From Clostridium sp. (GTDB lineage: Bacteria; Bacillota; Clostridia; Lachnospirales; Lachnospiraceae): 64,000 nucleotides of DNA. The notes under the pieces were generated by a model. It did not search any database, was not told where the DNA came from, and was given only the letters and a program-made list of their open reading frames with translations. Positions within the stretch are counted from its first letter, which is position 1, and each line of letters starts with the position of its first letter. Below are positions 43,610-51,727 of this stretch, one piece after another. The translations under genes were made by a program, and so were the position numbers. The DNA lies in contig JAGZZT010000011.1 of assembly GCA_018377235.1 (NCBI GenBank), forward strand, positions 8,640 through 72,639. The letters run 5' to 3'.

Positions 43610-44718
43610 GCCAGTCATTAAAAGGTTTGAGGAAAATTCTGCTGACGCTTGCGCTTGCGCTTGGCATCGGCGCTGTCTTTATTCTGGCAATCGGAGAAAA
43701 TCCTCTGGCAGCCTATGGAGCAGTATTTAAGGGGGCTTTCGGAACCAAGCTGGGTTTCGGAACCACAATCGCAGGTTTTACGCCCCTTCTTCTTACTTCC
43801 ATCGCTTTTGCGGTGGCAGCTAAGGCAGGAGCCTTCAACGTAGGAGTAGAGGGAGAGGTGTGTCTGGGCGGTATTGCAGCAGCCTGGATTGGCGTCAACT
43901 GCGGATTTCTTCCGAAACCAATTCTTCTGCTGGCATGTTTTGCCGGAGCCATGGCGGTAGCGGCAGCCTGGGCATTTATTCCAGCTGTATTAAAGGCCTA
44001 CTGTAATGTATCTGAGGTTTGTGTGACTATCCTGATGAACACAGTAGCTCTCTACATTGGCTCTTACCTGGTCAGCGGTCCTATGAGTGCAGGAACTGCC
44101 AACCCACAGTCTGAACCAGTGCTTGTGACGCTTCCTAAAATTATCAAGCCATCTTCAGCCAACGCGGGAATTTTTATTGCGGCCGGCGTGGTGGTTCTGG
44201 TAATTGTGATGCTCTACAAGACAAAATGGGGCTACAAGATCCGTACTGTGGGAACGAATCCTTACCATGCAGATTATGTGGGAATTAACTCTAAGAAGGT
44301 ATTCATTAACGCTATGCTCCTTTCCGGAATGTTAGGCGGAATTGCCGGCTGCATCGAGGTTCTGGGCGTACATGGGTACTACCTGGACAACTTTGCAAAG
44401 GATCTGGGAACCAACGGTATGCTGGCAGCTCTGATTGTAAAGTCCAATATGATTTTTACGCCGTTCATGGCGTTTTTCCTGGCAGTTTTAAAGTCAGGAG
44501 CTATGGCGATGCAGCAGTCTACAGGCGTTCCGAAATCGATCGTAGATACGATTTCCGCTATTTTTATCATTGTGGCAACGATGGAGCTTCTGTTCCAGTT
44601 TAACGGCAGGAGAAAGGCTCTGGCTGCTCAGAAGAAGGAAATGGCTGCTAAAACAGCGGGCACAGGAGTCAACGACGAGGCCCCAAAAGGCAATGATAGG
44701 AAAGGGGGAAATAGATAA
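43606..44718 (+). CDS. Nucleoside ABC transporter permease 1
   Basis: A 370-residue membrane protein with about nine or ten segments, of the BPD_transp_2 type used by ribose and nucleoside importers. It overlaps the ATPase gene by four bases (ATGA). Motifs such as FNVGVEGEVCLGGIAAAW near residue 75 and NPYHADYVGINSKKVFI near 220 are typical of this family (the YufP/NupP side of the pair). It should form a heterodimer with the following permease. Confidence 0.9.
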   Translation: MSQSLKGLRKILLTLALALGIGAVFILAIGENPLAAYGAVFKGAFGTKLGFGTTIAGFTPLLLTSIAFAVAAKAGAFNVGVEGEVCLGGIAAAWIGVNCGFLPKPILLLACFAGAMAVAAAWAFIPAVLKAYCNVSEVCVTILMNTVALYIGSYLVSGPMSAGTANPQSEPVLVTLPKIIKPSSANAGIFIAAGVVVLVIVMLYKTKWGYKIRTVGTNPYHADYVGINSKKVFINAMLLSGMLGGIAGCIEVLGVHGYYLDNFAKDLGTNGMLAALIVKSNMIFTPFMAFFLAVLKSGAMAMQQSTGVPKSIVDTISAIFIIVATMELLFQFNGRRKALAAQKKEMAAKTAGTGVNDEAPKGNDRKGGNR

Positions 44719-45668
44719 TGGAACTCTTTGAAAATCTTGGAAATATTTTTAATGTGTCGTTAATTTACGCCACATTCCGCGCATCGACTCCTATTATTTA
44801 CGCCGCTCTCTGTGCGGCTATTACCCAGCAGGCCAATATTTTAAATATCGGTACAGAGGGAATTATGCTGGTGGGAGCTTTCACAGCTGTGGCAGTGAGC
44901 TTTTTTACAGGAAGCTGGCTTGCAGGAGTTATAGCAGCCATGGTGGGAGGCGCTGTTATCGCCATGATTATGGCACTTGGACATATTAAGTATAATTCAG
45001 AAATCTGTGCTATCGGTATGGGTATTAACCTTCTGGCTATTGCTGTTACTAAGTTTTTAATGCAGGTTTTATTTAAGACAAATGGAACCTTTTCAAACCC
45101 GGATATTATCCCGATTCCGCGTGTGCATTTTGCCTTCCTGGAGAATGTGCCGGTGTTAGGGGCACTGTTAAACGACTGGTGTCTGACTGAATGGTTTGTA
45201 ATTGTTTTAATTATTTTGCTGCAGTTCCTGTTCTATAAAACTGTGTGGGGGCTGAGACTCAGAGCAGTAGGACAGTTCCCAATGGCTGCCCAGACGGCAG
45301 GAATTCATGTAAATGCAGTGAAGTATCAGGCTATGCTGATTTCCGGTCTGATTGGCGGACTGGCAGGCGCTCATCTGTCATTAGGATACAGTACTCAGTT
45401 CGTAGAGAACATGACAAATAACCGAGGATTCATGGGTGTTGCTGCTATGTATTTTGGCGGAGCCAACCCAGTGCTTACAGCTGTCGGCTGTCTTCTCTTC
45501 GGTTTCTCTGACTCTATCGGGGCCAGGCTCCAGGCCTATGGCTTCCCGGCTCAGTTTGTGCTGATGATGCCGTATATTGTAACAGTAGCAGTGCTGGCTG
45601 TCTCTATGGCTCTTAAGATGGGAGCTTCTAAGAAGAGAGAGTCCTCTCTTATGGGAAAGCAGGCGTAA
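44718..45668 (+). CDS. Nucleoside ABC transporter permease 2
   Basis: A 316-residue membrane protein, the shorter partner (YufQ/NupQ-like) of the permease pair. Start and preceding stop share one base (TAATG). Family marks are APIIYAALCAAITQQANILNIGTEG-like sequence near residue 30 (here written TPIIYAALCAA) and the conserved RAVGQFPMAAQTAGI loop near residue 185, which contacts the ATPase. With permease 1, the receptor and a functional ATPase it would import nucleosides. Confidence 0.9.
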   Translation: MELFENLGNIFNVSLIYATFRASTPIIYAALCAAITQQANILNIGTEGIMLVGAFTAVAVSFFTGSWLAGVIAAMVGGAVIAMIMALGHIKYNSEICAIGMGINLLAIAVTKFLMQVLFKTNGTFSNPDIIPIPRVHFAFLENVPVLGALLNDWCLTEWFVIVLIILLQFLFYKTVWGLRLRAVGQFPMAAQTAGIHVNAVKYQAMLISGLIGGLAGAHLSLGYSTQFVENMTNNRGFMGVAAMYFGGANPVLTAVGCLLFGFSDSIGARLQAYGFPAQFVLMMPYIVTVAVLAVSMALKMGASKKRESSLMGKQA

Positions 45669-45773
45669 GCAGTAAGAAGCGATCGGAGTTTCAAAGGCTC
45701 AGATATGGCAGACTTCTGTAAAAGCAGGTACAGATAAGAAAAGACATTCAAAAAACAGGAGGAGAGTAGACGC

Positions 45774-46706
45774 ATGGAGAGAGAAAAAATTATCCTGGAC
45801 TGCGATCCGGGGCACGACGATGCGGTAGCCATTATGATGGCTGGAAAGAGCCCGAAGATTGAGCTTCTGGGAGTGACGGTAGTGGCCGGAAACCAGACGC
45901 TTGAAAAGACGCAGATCAATGCGCTGAATGTAGTTCAGTGCCTGGGGCTTGACGTTCCGGTGTACGCAGGCTGCGGACAGCCTATGATTCGCCAGAAGAT
46001 GACGGCGGGAGACATCCACGGCGAGACAGGCCTGGACGGCCCCGTATTTGAGCCGTTAACCAGGGAACTGGAAAAGGAACATGCCGTTTCTTTTATTATC
46101 AGGACACTGATGGAGTCTGACGGGGACATTACGATGGTGACAACAGGCCCTATGACAAATTTGGGCATGGCTATCCGAATGGAACCGAGAATCGTGCCGA
46201 AGATCAAGAGAATTGTTCTGATGGGAGGCGCTTACACAAATGGAAATGTCACCCCAGCTGCAGAATTCAATATTATTGCAGACGCGGACGCAGCCTATGT
46301 GTGCTTTACAGCGGGACGCCCTATTACCATGATCGGCCTTGACGTGACCAGAAAGGCGCTCTGCTATCCGTCAATTGTAGATCGGATGGATAAGATTGGA
46401 AATAAAGCATCAAAGCTGTTTGTCGATTTGATGCGCCATTTCTGCAAGAGCCAGAAAGAAGTGTTTGGATGGGAGGGAGGTCCTCTCCACGATCCCATTA
46501 CTATCGCCTGGCTGATTGATCCGTCTGTAGTTAAGACAAAGCCGATGCACGCGGAAATTGATATCAGAAGCGTTCAGTCCTATGGAAGAACCAACTGTGA
46601 TTTCTTCGGATACCAGAAGCTGGAGCCAAATGTAGATGTGGGCATTGACATTGACGCAGATAAGTTCTGGGATATGGTTGAAGAAGTTCTTAAAATGTAC
46701 GATTAA
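45774..46706 (+). CDS. Nucleoside hydrolase (inosine-uridine preferring family)
   Basis: A 310-residue enzyme. The calcium-binding signature LDCDPGHDDAVA (Asp9, Asp11, Asp15, Asp16) is intact, as are NQTLEKTQINA near residue 40, TTGPMTNLGMA near 120, and NIIADADAAYVCF near 165. It splits the N-glycosidic bond of a ribonucleoside to free base and ribose. Its place right after a nucleoside importer and before a ribokinase gives a consistent path from uptake to ribose 5-phosphate. AGGAGG precedes the ATG. Base preference cannot be told from the sequence. Confidence 0.93.
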   Translation: MEREKIILDCDPGHDDAVAIMMAGKSPKIELLGVTVVAGNQTLEKTQINALNVVQCLGLDVPVYAGCGQPMIRQKMTAGDIHGETGLDGPVFEPLTRELEKEHAVSFIIRTLMESDGDITMVTTGPMTNLGMAIRMEPRIVPKIKRIVLMGGAYTNGNVTPAAEFNIIADADAAYVCFTAGRPITMIGLDVTRKALCYPSIVDRMDKIGNKASKLFVDLMRHFCKSQKEVFGWEGGPLHDPITIAWLIDPSVVKTKPMHAEIDIRSVQSYGRTNCDFFGYQKLEPNVDVGIDIDADKFWDMVEEVLKMYD

Positions 46707-46725
46707 TGTATGGTTAGGGAGAAAC

Positions 46726-48009
46726 ATGAGAGATTTAAGAGAAGTTCTTGCTGAAAACAAAGACAGATACGTTGAACAGCTTAAAAATCTGGTTGCCATT
46801 GACACGCACGATCTGGGGCACGGCATTGACGGAGGTCTGGAAAAAGAGGGACAGGACTACATGATCCGCCTGTTTGAGAACATGGGAGCTGAGACAACGA
46901 TAGATCCCATGAAGGAGGAAGACATCGTACGGTGCAAGGAGCTGTACCAGGAGGGAAATCTGGGACATAATCAGACAGATCGCTATAATGTGTACGCCAG
47001 ATTTAAAGGAAACAGCGCAGGCAGAAGCCTGATGTTCAACAGCCACATCGACGTGATGCCGGCTGATGAGACAGAGGAGTGGACCAGTCATCCTTTTAAG
47101 CCGGAAATCAGAGACGGGAAGATGTATGGGCGCGGTACAGCAGACATGAAGGGAGGCCTGATGGCCTCTGTCATGGCAGTACAGCTGTTAAAGGATGCAG
47201 GTCTTGAGAATCTTCCGGGGGATGTTGTGATCACTTCGGTGTGCGATGAGGAAGGCGGCGGAAATGGTTCCATGCAGGCTATTATGAGCGGCCAGAAGGC
47301 AGACGGTGTGGTAGTATGCGAAGGAACCAGCGATGAGCTGATTTTGGCTCACATGGGCTTTGTATTCTTCAAGGTAGAGTTCGAGGGAAAGGCCTGCCAT
47401 TCCGGAGGCAAGAGAAACGGTGTCAGTGCCATAGAAAAGGCAGTGAAGGTAATGCAGGCGTTAAATGAGAAGGAGCATGAGTGGCTTCTGACCTATAAGC
47501 ACCCGCTCCTTCCGTCTCCTAACTTGAATGTAGGCGTGATTGCCGGAGGAACTGCCGGTTCCACTGTGGCTGGAGAGTGTTCTTTCTCCGCCTGCGTTCA
47601 CTACCTGCCTATTCAGATGAGCTACAGCCAGGTGGTAGCTGAGTTCGAGGATGTAGTAAGAAGAGTATCCTTATCAGATCCGTGGCTGGAGGCCCATCCG
47701 CCTAAGGTGACAATTTACCAGGCAGGCGGCGGCTTTGAGATGGAGGAGAACCATCCCTTTGTGGACAGCTTTAAAGAGGCCTACGAGGCAGCTAAGGGAA
47801 AGACAGTCAAGGTAGTAGGTTCTCCGGCAGGATGTGATTCCAGACTGTGGAGAAACATTGCTGGCTGTCCGACGATTCAGTTCGGACCAGGAAATCTGGC
47901 TCAGTGCCACGGCATTGACGAGTGGGTGAGCATCGATGCTTATCTGGAGTCGATTCTCATCTATGCGGAGCTGATTTTAAGCTTTTGCAGCGGCGGGAAA
48001 AACCTGTAG
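46726..48009 (+). CDS. M20-family hydrolase (ArgE/DapE-like), nucleoside operon
   Basis: A 427-residue M20 metallohydrolase; the start at 46726 (MRDLREVLAENK) follows AGGGAGA. Two-metal ligands are in place: NSHIDVMP near residue 107, GTADMKGG near 140 and CDEEGGG near 173; a dimerisation lid domain lies between. M20 enzymes cleave amide bonds in peptides, N-acyl or N-carbamoyl amino acids. Why one sits in a nucleoside operon is unclear; it might act on a base-breakdown product (carbamoyl or ureido compound), which is an inference without direct evidence. Confidence 0.87.
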   Translation: MRDLREVLAENKDRYVEQLKNLVAIDTHDLGHGIDGGLEKEGQDYMIRLFENMGAETTIDPMKEEDIVRCKELYQEGNLGHNQTDRYNVYARFKGNSAGRSLMFNSHIDVMPADETEEWTSHPFKPEIRDGKMYGRGTADMKGGLMASVMAVQLLKDAGLENLPGDVVITSVCDEEGGGNGSMQAIMSGQKADGVVVCEGTSDELILAHMGFVFFKVEFEGKACHSGGKRNGVSAIEKAVKVMQALNEKEHEWLLTYKHPLLPSPNLNVGVIAGGTAGSTVAGECSFSACVHYLPIQMSYSQVVAEFEDVVRRVSLSDPWLEAHPPKVTIYQAGGGFEMEENHPFVDSFKEAYEAAKGKTVKVVGSPAGCDSRLWRNIAGCPTIQFGPGNLAQCHGIDEWVSIDAYLESILIYAELILSFCSGGKNL

Positions 48010-48114
48010 GAAAGATGGATGCAAAGCAGTTCAAAACATCTGATAAGATCCTGATAAAGGACATGATAAAAGATATTTAAGAAAGATATTTGATAAACAG
48101 GAGGAATAAGAAAC

Positions 48115-48864
48115 ATGGCAAAGAAAGTATTACTTGCAGGCGAGTCCTGGATGAGCTATACAACACACGTGAAAGGCTTTGACACCTTTTACACATCCGT
48201 TTATGAGACAGGAGAAAAATATTTAAAGGCAGCAATGGAAAAAGGCGGATATGAGTTTACCTTCCTTCCGAATCATCTGGCTATGGAGGAGTTTCCATTT
48301 ACCATGGAGGAGTTAAAACAGTATGATCTGATTATCCTCTCTGATATCGGAGCAAACACACTTCTCCTTCCAACTGCTACCTTCACAAGAAGCGAGATTA
48401 TGCCGAACCGCTGCAACCTGTTAAGAGATTACGTGCTGGATGGAGGCGCTCTCCTTATGGTAGGCGGCTACATGACTTTCTCCGGCGTGGATGGCAAGGG
48501 CAAATGGCAGGATACAGCTGTTCAGGAAGTGCTTCCGGTTCAGGTGCTTCCTACCGATGACAGAATGGAGCACTGTGAGGGCGTGCGTCCTGTAACAGTG
48601 AAGGAACATCCAGTTCTGGCAGGTCTTGACGCAGAGTGGCCGAGAGTTCTGGGCTACAATAAAACAGTCTTAAAACCAGAGGCAGTTGAAGTCGCAGAGG
48701 TATGCGGCGATCCGTTTATCGCTCTGGGAGAGTATGGCAAGGGCCGTTCAGCTGCATTTACAACAGACTGCGCTCCTCACTGGGCTCCGCCGGAGTTCTG
48801 CGAGTGGAAGGGCTATGATGTCCTCTTCCAGAATCTGGCAAAATGGCTGATGAGAGAGGAATAA
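48115..48864 (+). CDS. GATase1-like protein (PF07090-type), function unknown
   Basis: A 249-residue cytoplasmic protein of the class I glutamine amidotransferase-like fold. Supporting sequence: VLLAGESWMSYTTHVKGFD at the start, YDLIILSDIGANTLLL near 82, and YVLDGGALLMVGGYMTFSG near 110, where a true amidotransferase would have its nucleophile cysteine. That position shows Gly-Gly-Tyr here, so glutaminase activity is unlikely. A cysteine pair near the C-terminus is not in a recognised motif. AGGAGG precedes the ATG. It lies between an M20 hydrolase and a ribokinase, so some role in nucleoside use is likely but undefined. Confidence 0.75.
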   Translation: MAKKVLLAGESWMSYTTHVKGFDTFYTSVYETGEKYLKAAMEKGGYEFTFLPNHLAMEEFPFTMEELKQYDLIILSDIGANTLLLPTATFTRSEIMPNRCNLLRDYVLDGGALLMVGGYMTFSGVDGKGKWQDTAVQEVLPVQVLPTDDRMEHCEGVRPVTVKEHPVLAGLDAEWPRVLGYNKTVLKPEAVEVAEVCGDPFIALGEYGKGRSAAFTTDCAPHWAPPEFCEWKGYDVLFQNLAKWLMREE

Positions 48865-48919
48865 TCCGTCAGTGTGAGCCGAGTCTGTCCCCACAAAAAC
48901 GGCAAGGTGGTTGAAGATT

Positions 48920-49837
48920 ATGAAGGTATTGAACTTTGGATCATTAAATATTGACTATGTATATAGCCTGGATCATTTCGTGCAGAAGGGGGAGACCATT
49001 TCCTCCAGAAGCCTGGATATATTCAGTGGTGGAAAGGGCCTCAATCAGTCTGTGGCTCTGGGAAGAGCTGGGGCAGAGGTCTATCATGCAGGAGCCATTG
49101 GAACGGATGGAGATTTTCTGACTGATATTCTGGAGGATGCAGGTGTCCGGACGGAATATGTCAGACGTCTCGCTTCAGTCCGGACTGGAAATGCGATTAT
49201 CCAGAGAGACAGCAAGGGAGATAATTGTATTATTCTTTACGGAGGAGCCAATCAGAGTATTGAGAAAGCTCAGGTAGATAAGACCCTTGACCAGTTTGAA
49301 GCCGGAGATTTTCTGGTGCTTCAAAATGAGATTAATGAGCTTCCCTATATTATGGAACAGGCTCATAAGAAAGGGCTTCGGATTGTATTGAATCCGTCTC
49401 CCATGGATGAGAAAATCCAGGAGCTTCCTCTGGCCTTTGTAGATATTTTTATTCTCAATGAGGTGGAAGCCTGCCAGATCCTTAAGATCCCGGAGGCAGA
49501 GAGGGCAGAGGTTTCCTCCAGAGGAGCAGAGCTGTGCAGAAAGCTTTCCCAGGCTTTCCCGGGAGCTATGATTGTGCTGACACTGGGAGAAAACGGTTCT
49601 GTATGCCTGGATCAGGGAGTTTTAACAGAACAGCCGATTTACAGGACTGAGACGGTAGACACAACTGCAGCCGGAGATACCTTTACCGGCTACTTTGTAG
49701 CAGGACTGATCCGCGGACTTTCTGTGGGAGAGGCTATGGATCTGGCAGCCAGGGCTGCATCAATTACTGTATCAGGTCTGGGAGCGGCTCCGTCCATCCC
49801 GGCTTTACACCAGGTTGAAAACATGAAAGTAAATTAG
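48920..49837 (+). CDS. rbsK: Ribokinase (PfkB family)
   Basis: A 305-residue sugar kinase. The start at 48920 follows AAGGTGG; a TTG at 48911 is also in frame. Ribokinase marks: NFGSLNIDYVYSLDHFV, FSGGKGLNQSVALGRAG near residue 40, and the ATP/catalytic motif DTTAAGDTFTGYF near 253, as in classical RbsK. It should turn ribose released by the nucleoside hydrolase into ribose 5-phosphate. It is the last gene before a strong terminator, and is the second PfkB kinase in this locus besides the LacI fusion. Confidence 0.9.
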   Translation: MKVLNFGSLNIDYVYSLDHFVQKGETISSRSLDIFSGGKGLNQSVALGRAGAEVYHAGAIGTDGDFLTDILEDAGVRTEYVRRLASVRTGNAIIQRDSKGDNCIILYGGANQSIEKAQVDKTLDQFEAGDFLVLQNEINELPYIMEQAHKKGLRIVLNPSPMDEKIQELPLAFVDIFILNEVEACQILKIPEAERAEVSSRGAELCRKLSQAFPGAMIVLTLGENGSVCLDQGVLTEQPIYRTETVDTTAAGDTFTGYFVAGLIRGLSVGEAMDLAARAASITVSGLGAAPSIPALHQVENMKVN

Positions 49838-49870
49838 CCTGCATGGCAGGAAAAAAGCGGTAAGCAAAAG

Positions 49871-49934
49871 AGACGGCTGACGTTTCTGCCGGCGCAGGTA
49901 AAATATGCGCGGCAAGGGCGCAGCCGTCTTTTCC
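49871..49934 (+). terminator. Terminator of the nucleoside operon
   Basis: AGACGGCTG (49871-49879) pairs with CAGCCGTCT (49921-49929), then TTTTCC. The long loop holds a GCCG-rich inner hairpin. Confidence 0.75.
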
Positions 49935-50029
49935 ATTTCATAATGCAGCGTCAATGTACAGAAGACAACAGGCCATTTGCATGCTGGCGCCAGCTGCAGT
50001 ATTTGAAAAAAGTGAGGAAGGTGGATTTG

Positions 50030-51166
50030 ATGGAAAAAAAAGCGTGTGAGGATGCTGTAAAGCTGTTAAAAGATATTTTAGAGATTCCCTCTGTCAATGG
50101 AAAGGATGACGAGGGAGCTGTAGCGGAATATCTGGATCAATATTTTAAAGAACATGGAATTGAGAGCCGGGTGGATCGGATCGATGAAACTCACGCTAAT
50201 GTAATTGCTGCAATTTCAGGAGAAGATGAGGAGACAGAAATCTGGAATGGACATCTGGATACAGTGCCTTACGGAGATTTGGACAAATGGGAGACAGAAC
50301 CGTGGAGAGTGACAGAGCATGACGGAAAACTGTTTGCCAGGGGAGCTTCCGATATGAAAAGCGGCCTTGCAGCCATGGCCTTCACCCTGACTCATCTGCC
50401 TGGAAGACCGAAGCGTACCATTCAGTTTATTGGGACCTGCGATGAGGAGAAGGGCGGGCTGGGAGCCAGACGGGTGGCAGAGATGCATCAGATGGAAGAC
50501 TCCAGATTTATGCTCATTGGAGAGCCGACGGATCTGAGGCCGGGAGCAGCCCAGAAGGGGTGTCTGTGGCTTCGGCTGTCTGTCAAGGGCAAAACCTGTC
50601 ATGGAGCTTATCCGGAACGGGGAGCTAATGCTATTCATGGACTGTTCCAGGCAGCAGGGGAGATTAAGGACTATGTGGAACAGTTTTCTCATCCATTTTT
50701 GGGACAATCTACAGCTCAGATTAACTGGATAGGGGGAGGAGGAGCCTTCAATATGACTGCTGACTGCTGTGAGGCGGTGATGGATATCCGCATGGTGCCG
50801 GGGCTTGACACAGATATGGTGCTGAAGCGGGCAGAGGAGGCGGCTGACAGGCTGAAGAAAGAAAACAGGATGTTTGACTGTGTTTTTAAGGCAGAAAACA
50901 ACAGGAGGGCTATTGAAATAGAGGAAGACCATGAGAAAGTATGCCAGCTGAAAGAGATTTTAGGAAGAAAAGAACTGAACGAGGAAAGTATCGGCATTAA
51001 CTTCTTTACAGACGCTTCTATTCTGGCGGAACACGATCTGGAGCAGAAAGTTCTCCTATTTGGCCCTGGAAAACCAAACCTGGCTCATCAGCCCAATGAA
51101 TATGTGGAGATAGAGGCATATCTGACGGCAGTGGAGGTGCTGACAGAGATGGCGGACTGCAGATAA
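50030..51166 (+). CDS. M20-family hydrolase (second copy), probable amide-bond hydrolase
   Basis: A 378-residue M20 enzyme. The start at 50030 (MEKKACEDAVKLLKDILEI) follows AGGAAGG. Metal-site motifs: WNGHLDTVP near residue 75, GASDMKSG near 109, and TCDEEKGG near 143; GEPTDLRPGAAQKGCLWL near 170 is typical of the ArgE/DapE/CPG2 group. It lies after the nucleoside operon terminator, so it has its own expression. It is not a recent duplicate of the M20 gene at 46726: lengths and many motifs differ. Confidence 0.87.
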   Translation: MEKKACEDAVKLLKDILEIPSVNGKDDEGAVAEYLDQYFKEHGIESRVDRIDETHANVIAAISGEDEETEIWNGHLDTVPYGDLDKWETEPWRVTEHDGKLFARGASDMKSGLAAMAFTLTHLPGRPKRTIQFIGTCDEEKGGLGARRVAEMHQMEDSRFMLIGEPTDLRPGAAQKGCLWLRLSVKGKTCHGAYPERGANAIHGLFQAAGEIKDYVEQFSHPFLGQSTAQINWIGGGGAFNMTADCCEAVMDIRMVPGLDTDMVLKRAEEAADRLKKENRMFDCVFKAENNRRAIEIEEDHEKVCQLKEILGRKELNEESIGINFFTDASILAEHDLEQKVLLFGPGKPNLAHQPNEYVEIEAYLTAVEVLTEMADCR

Positions 51167-51200
51167 AAACTGAGCAGAGGGAAATAATACGGTAAAAGGG

Positions 51201-51252
51201 AGAGAATTCAGCAGCTAAGCTCTGAAAAGAGCACTGAACTCTCTCTTTTTTT
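51201..51252 (+). terminator. Terminator after the second M20 gene
   Basis: AGAGAATTCAG (51201-51211) pairs with CTGAACTCTCT (51234-51244), inner GCTC/GAGC stem, then a run of seven Ts. Confidence 0.82.
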
Positions 51253-51269
51253 GCTGCTTTTCCCTGCTC

Positions 51270-51299
51270 TTGCGCAGAGCCGTCCCTCAATGGTATACT
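51270..51299 (+). promoter_or_regulatory. clpS-clpA promoter
   Basis: TTGCGC (51270-51275), 18-base spacer, TATACT (51294-51299). Confidence 0.6.
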
Positions 51300-51340
51300 G
51301 AAATCTTCAGAGAAGGAGTGATTTCAAAGGAGGAAATACC

Positions 51341-51640
51341 ATGGCAGCTCAGACAAATACAAGAGAACATACAAAAAACAGAATAAAGAAGCCCAGTCTC
51401 TATCATGTGGTGATGCACAATGACGATTTTACCACCATGGAGTTTGTGGTGGAGATTCTTATGACAATTTTTAACAAAGGCAAGGAGGAAGCCACGGCTC
51501 TGATGCTGGCTGTTCATAACAGCCAGAAGGCGGTGGTGGGAACATATTCATATGATATTGCCAGAACTAAGGCAGAAGAAGCTGAGAGACAGGCCAGAGC
51601 AGAGGGATTTCCCTTCCGGCTGACAGTGGAGAAAGCCTGA
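51341..51640 (+). CDS. clpS: ClpS adaptor protein
   Basis: A 99-residue ClpS. The core YHVVMHNDDFTTMEFVVEIL shows the N-degron-binding Asn-Asp pair (NDD) and the following helix. HNSQKAVVGTYSYDIARTKA contains the second part of the substrate pocket. ClpS brings proteins with destabilising N-terminal residues to ClpA. It is followed 87 bases later by clpA, the expected partner. A strong AGGAGG ribosome binding site precedes the ATG. Confidence 0.95.
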   Translation: MAAQTNTREHTKNRIKKPSLYHVVMHNDDFTTMEFVVEILMTIFNKGKEEATALMLAVHNSQKAVVGTYSYDIARTKAEEAERQARAEGFPFRLTVEKA

Positions 51641-51727
51641 TATCTTCCAGCAGGCTCAGAACTGCAGATTCATAGACAGAGAATCAGTGTAAATTACCAT
51701 TGAGATAAAAGAGAGGAGACACAGGAG

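Noticed and set aside
49838..50029. N-terminal extension of the second M20 gene from 49943
   Set aside because: It starts within the region following the operon terminator and lacks a ribosome binding site; the start at 50030 has AGGAAGG and fits the family length.
50216..50932. 238-residue minus-strand frame inside the second M20 gene
   Set aside because: The plus strand has a full set of M20 catalytic motifs; the minus frame has none and no start signal.
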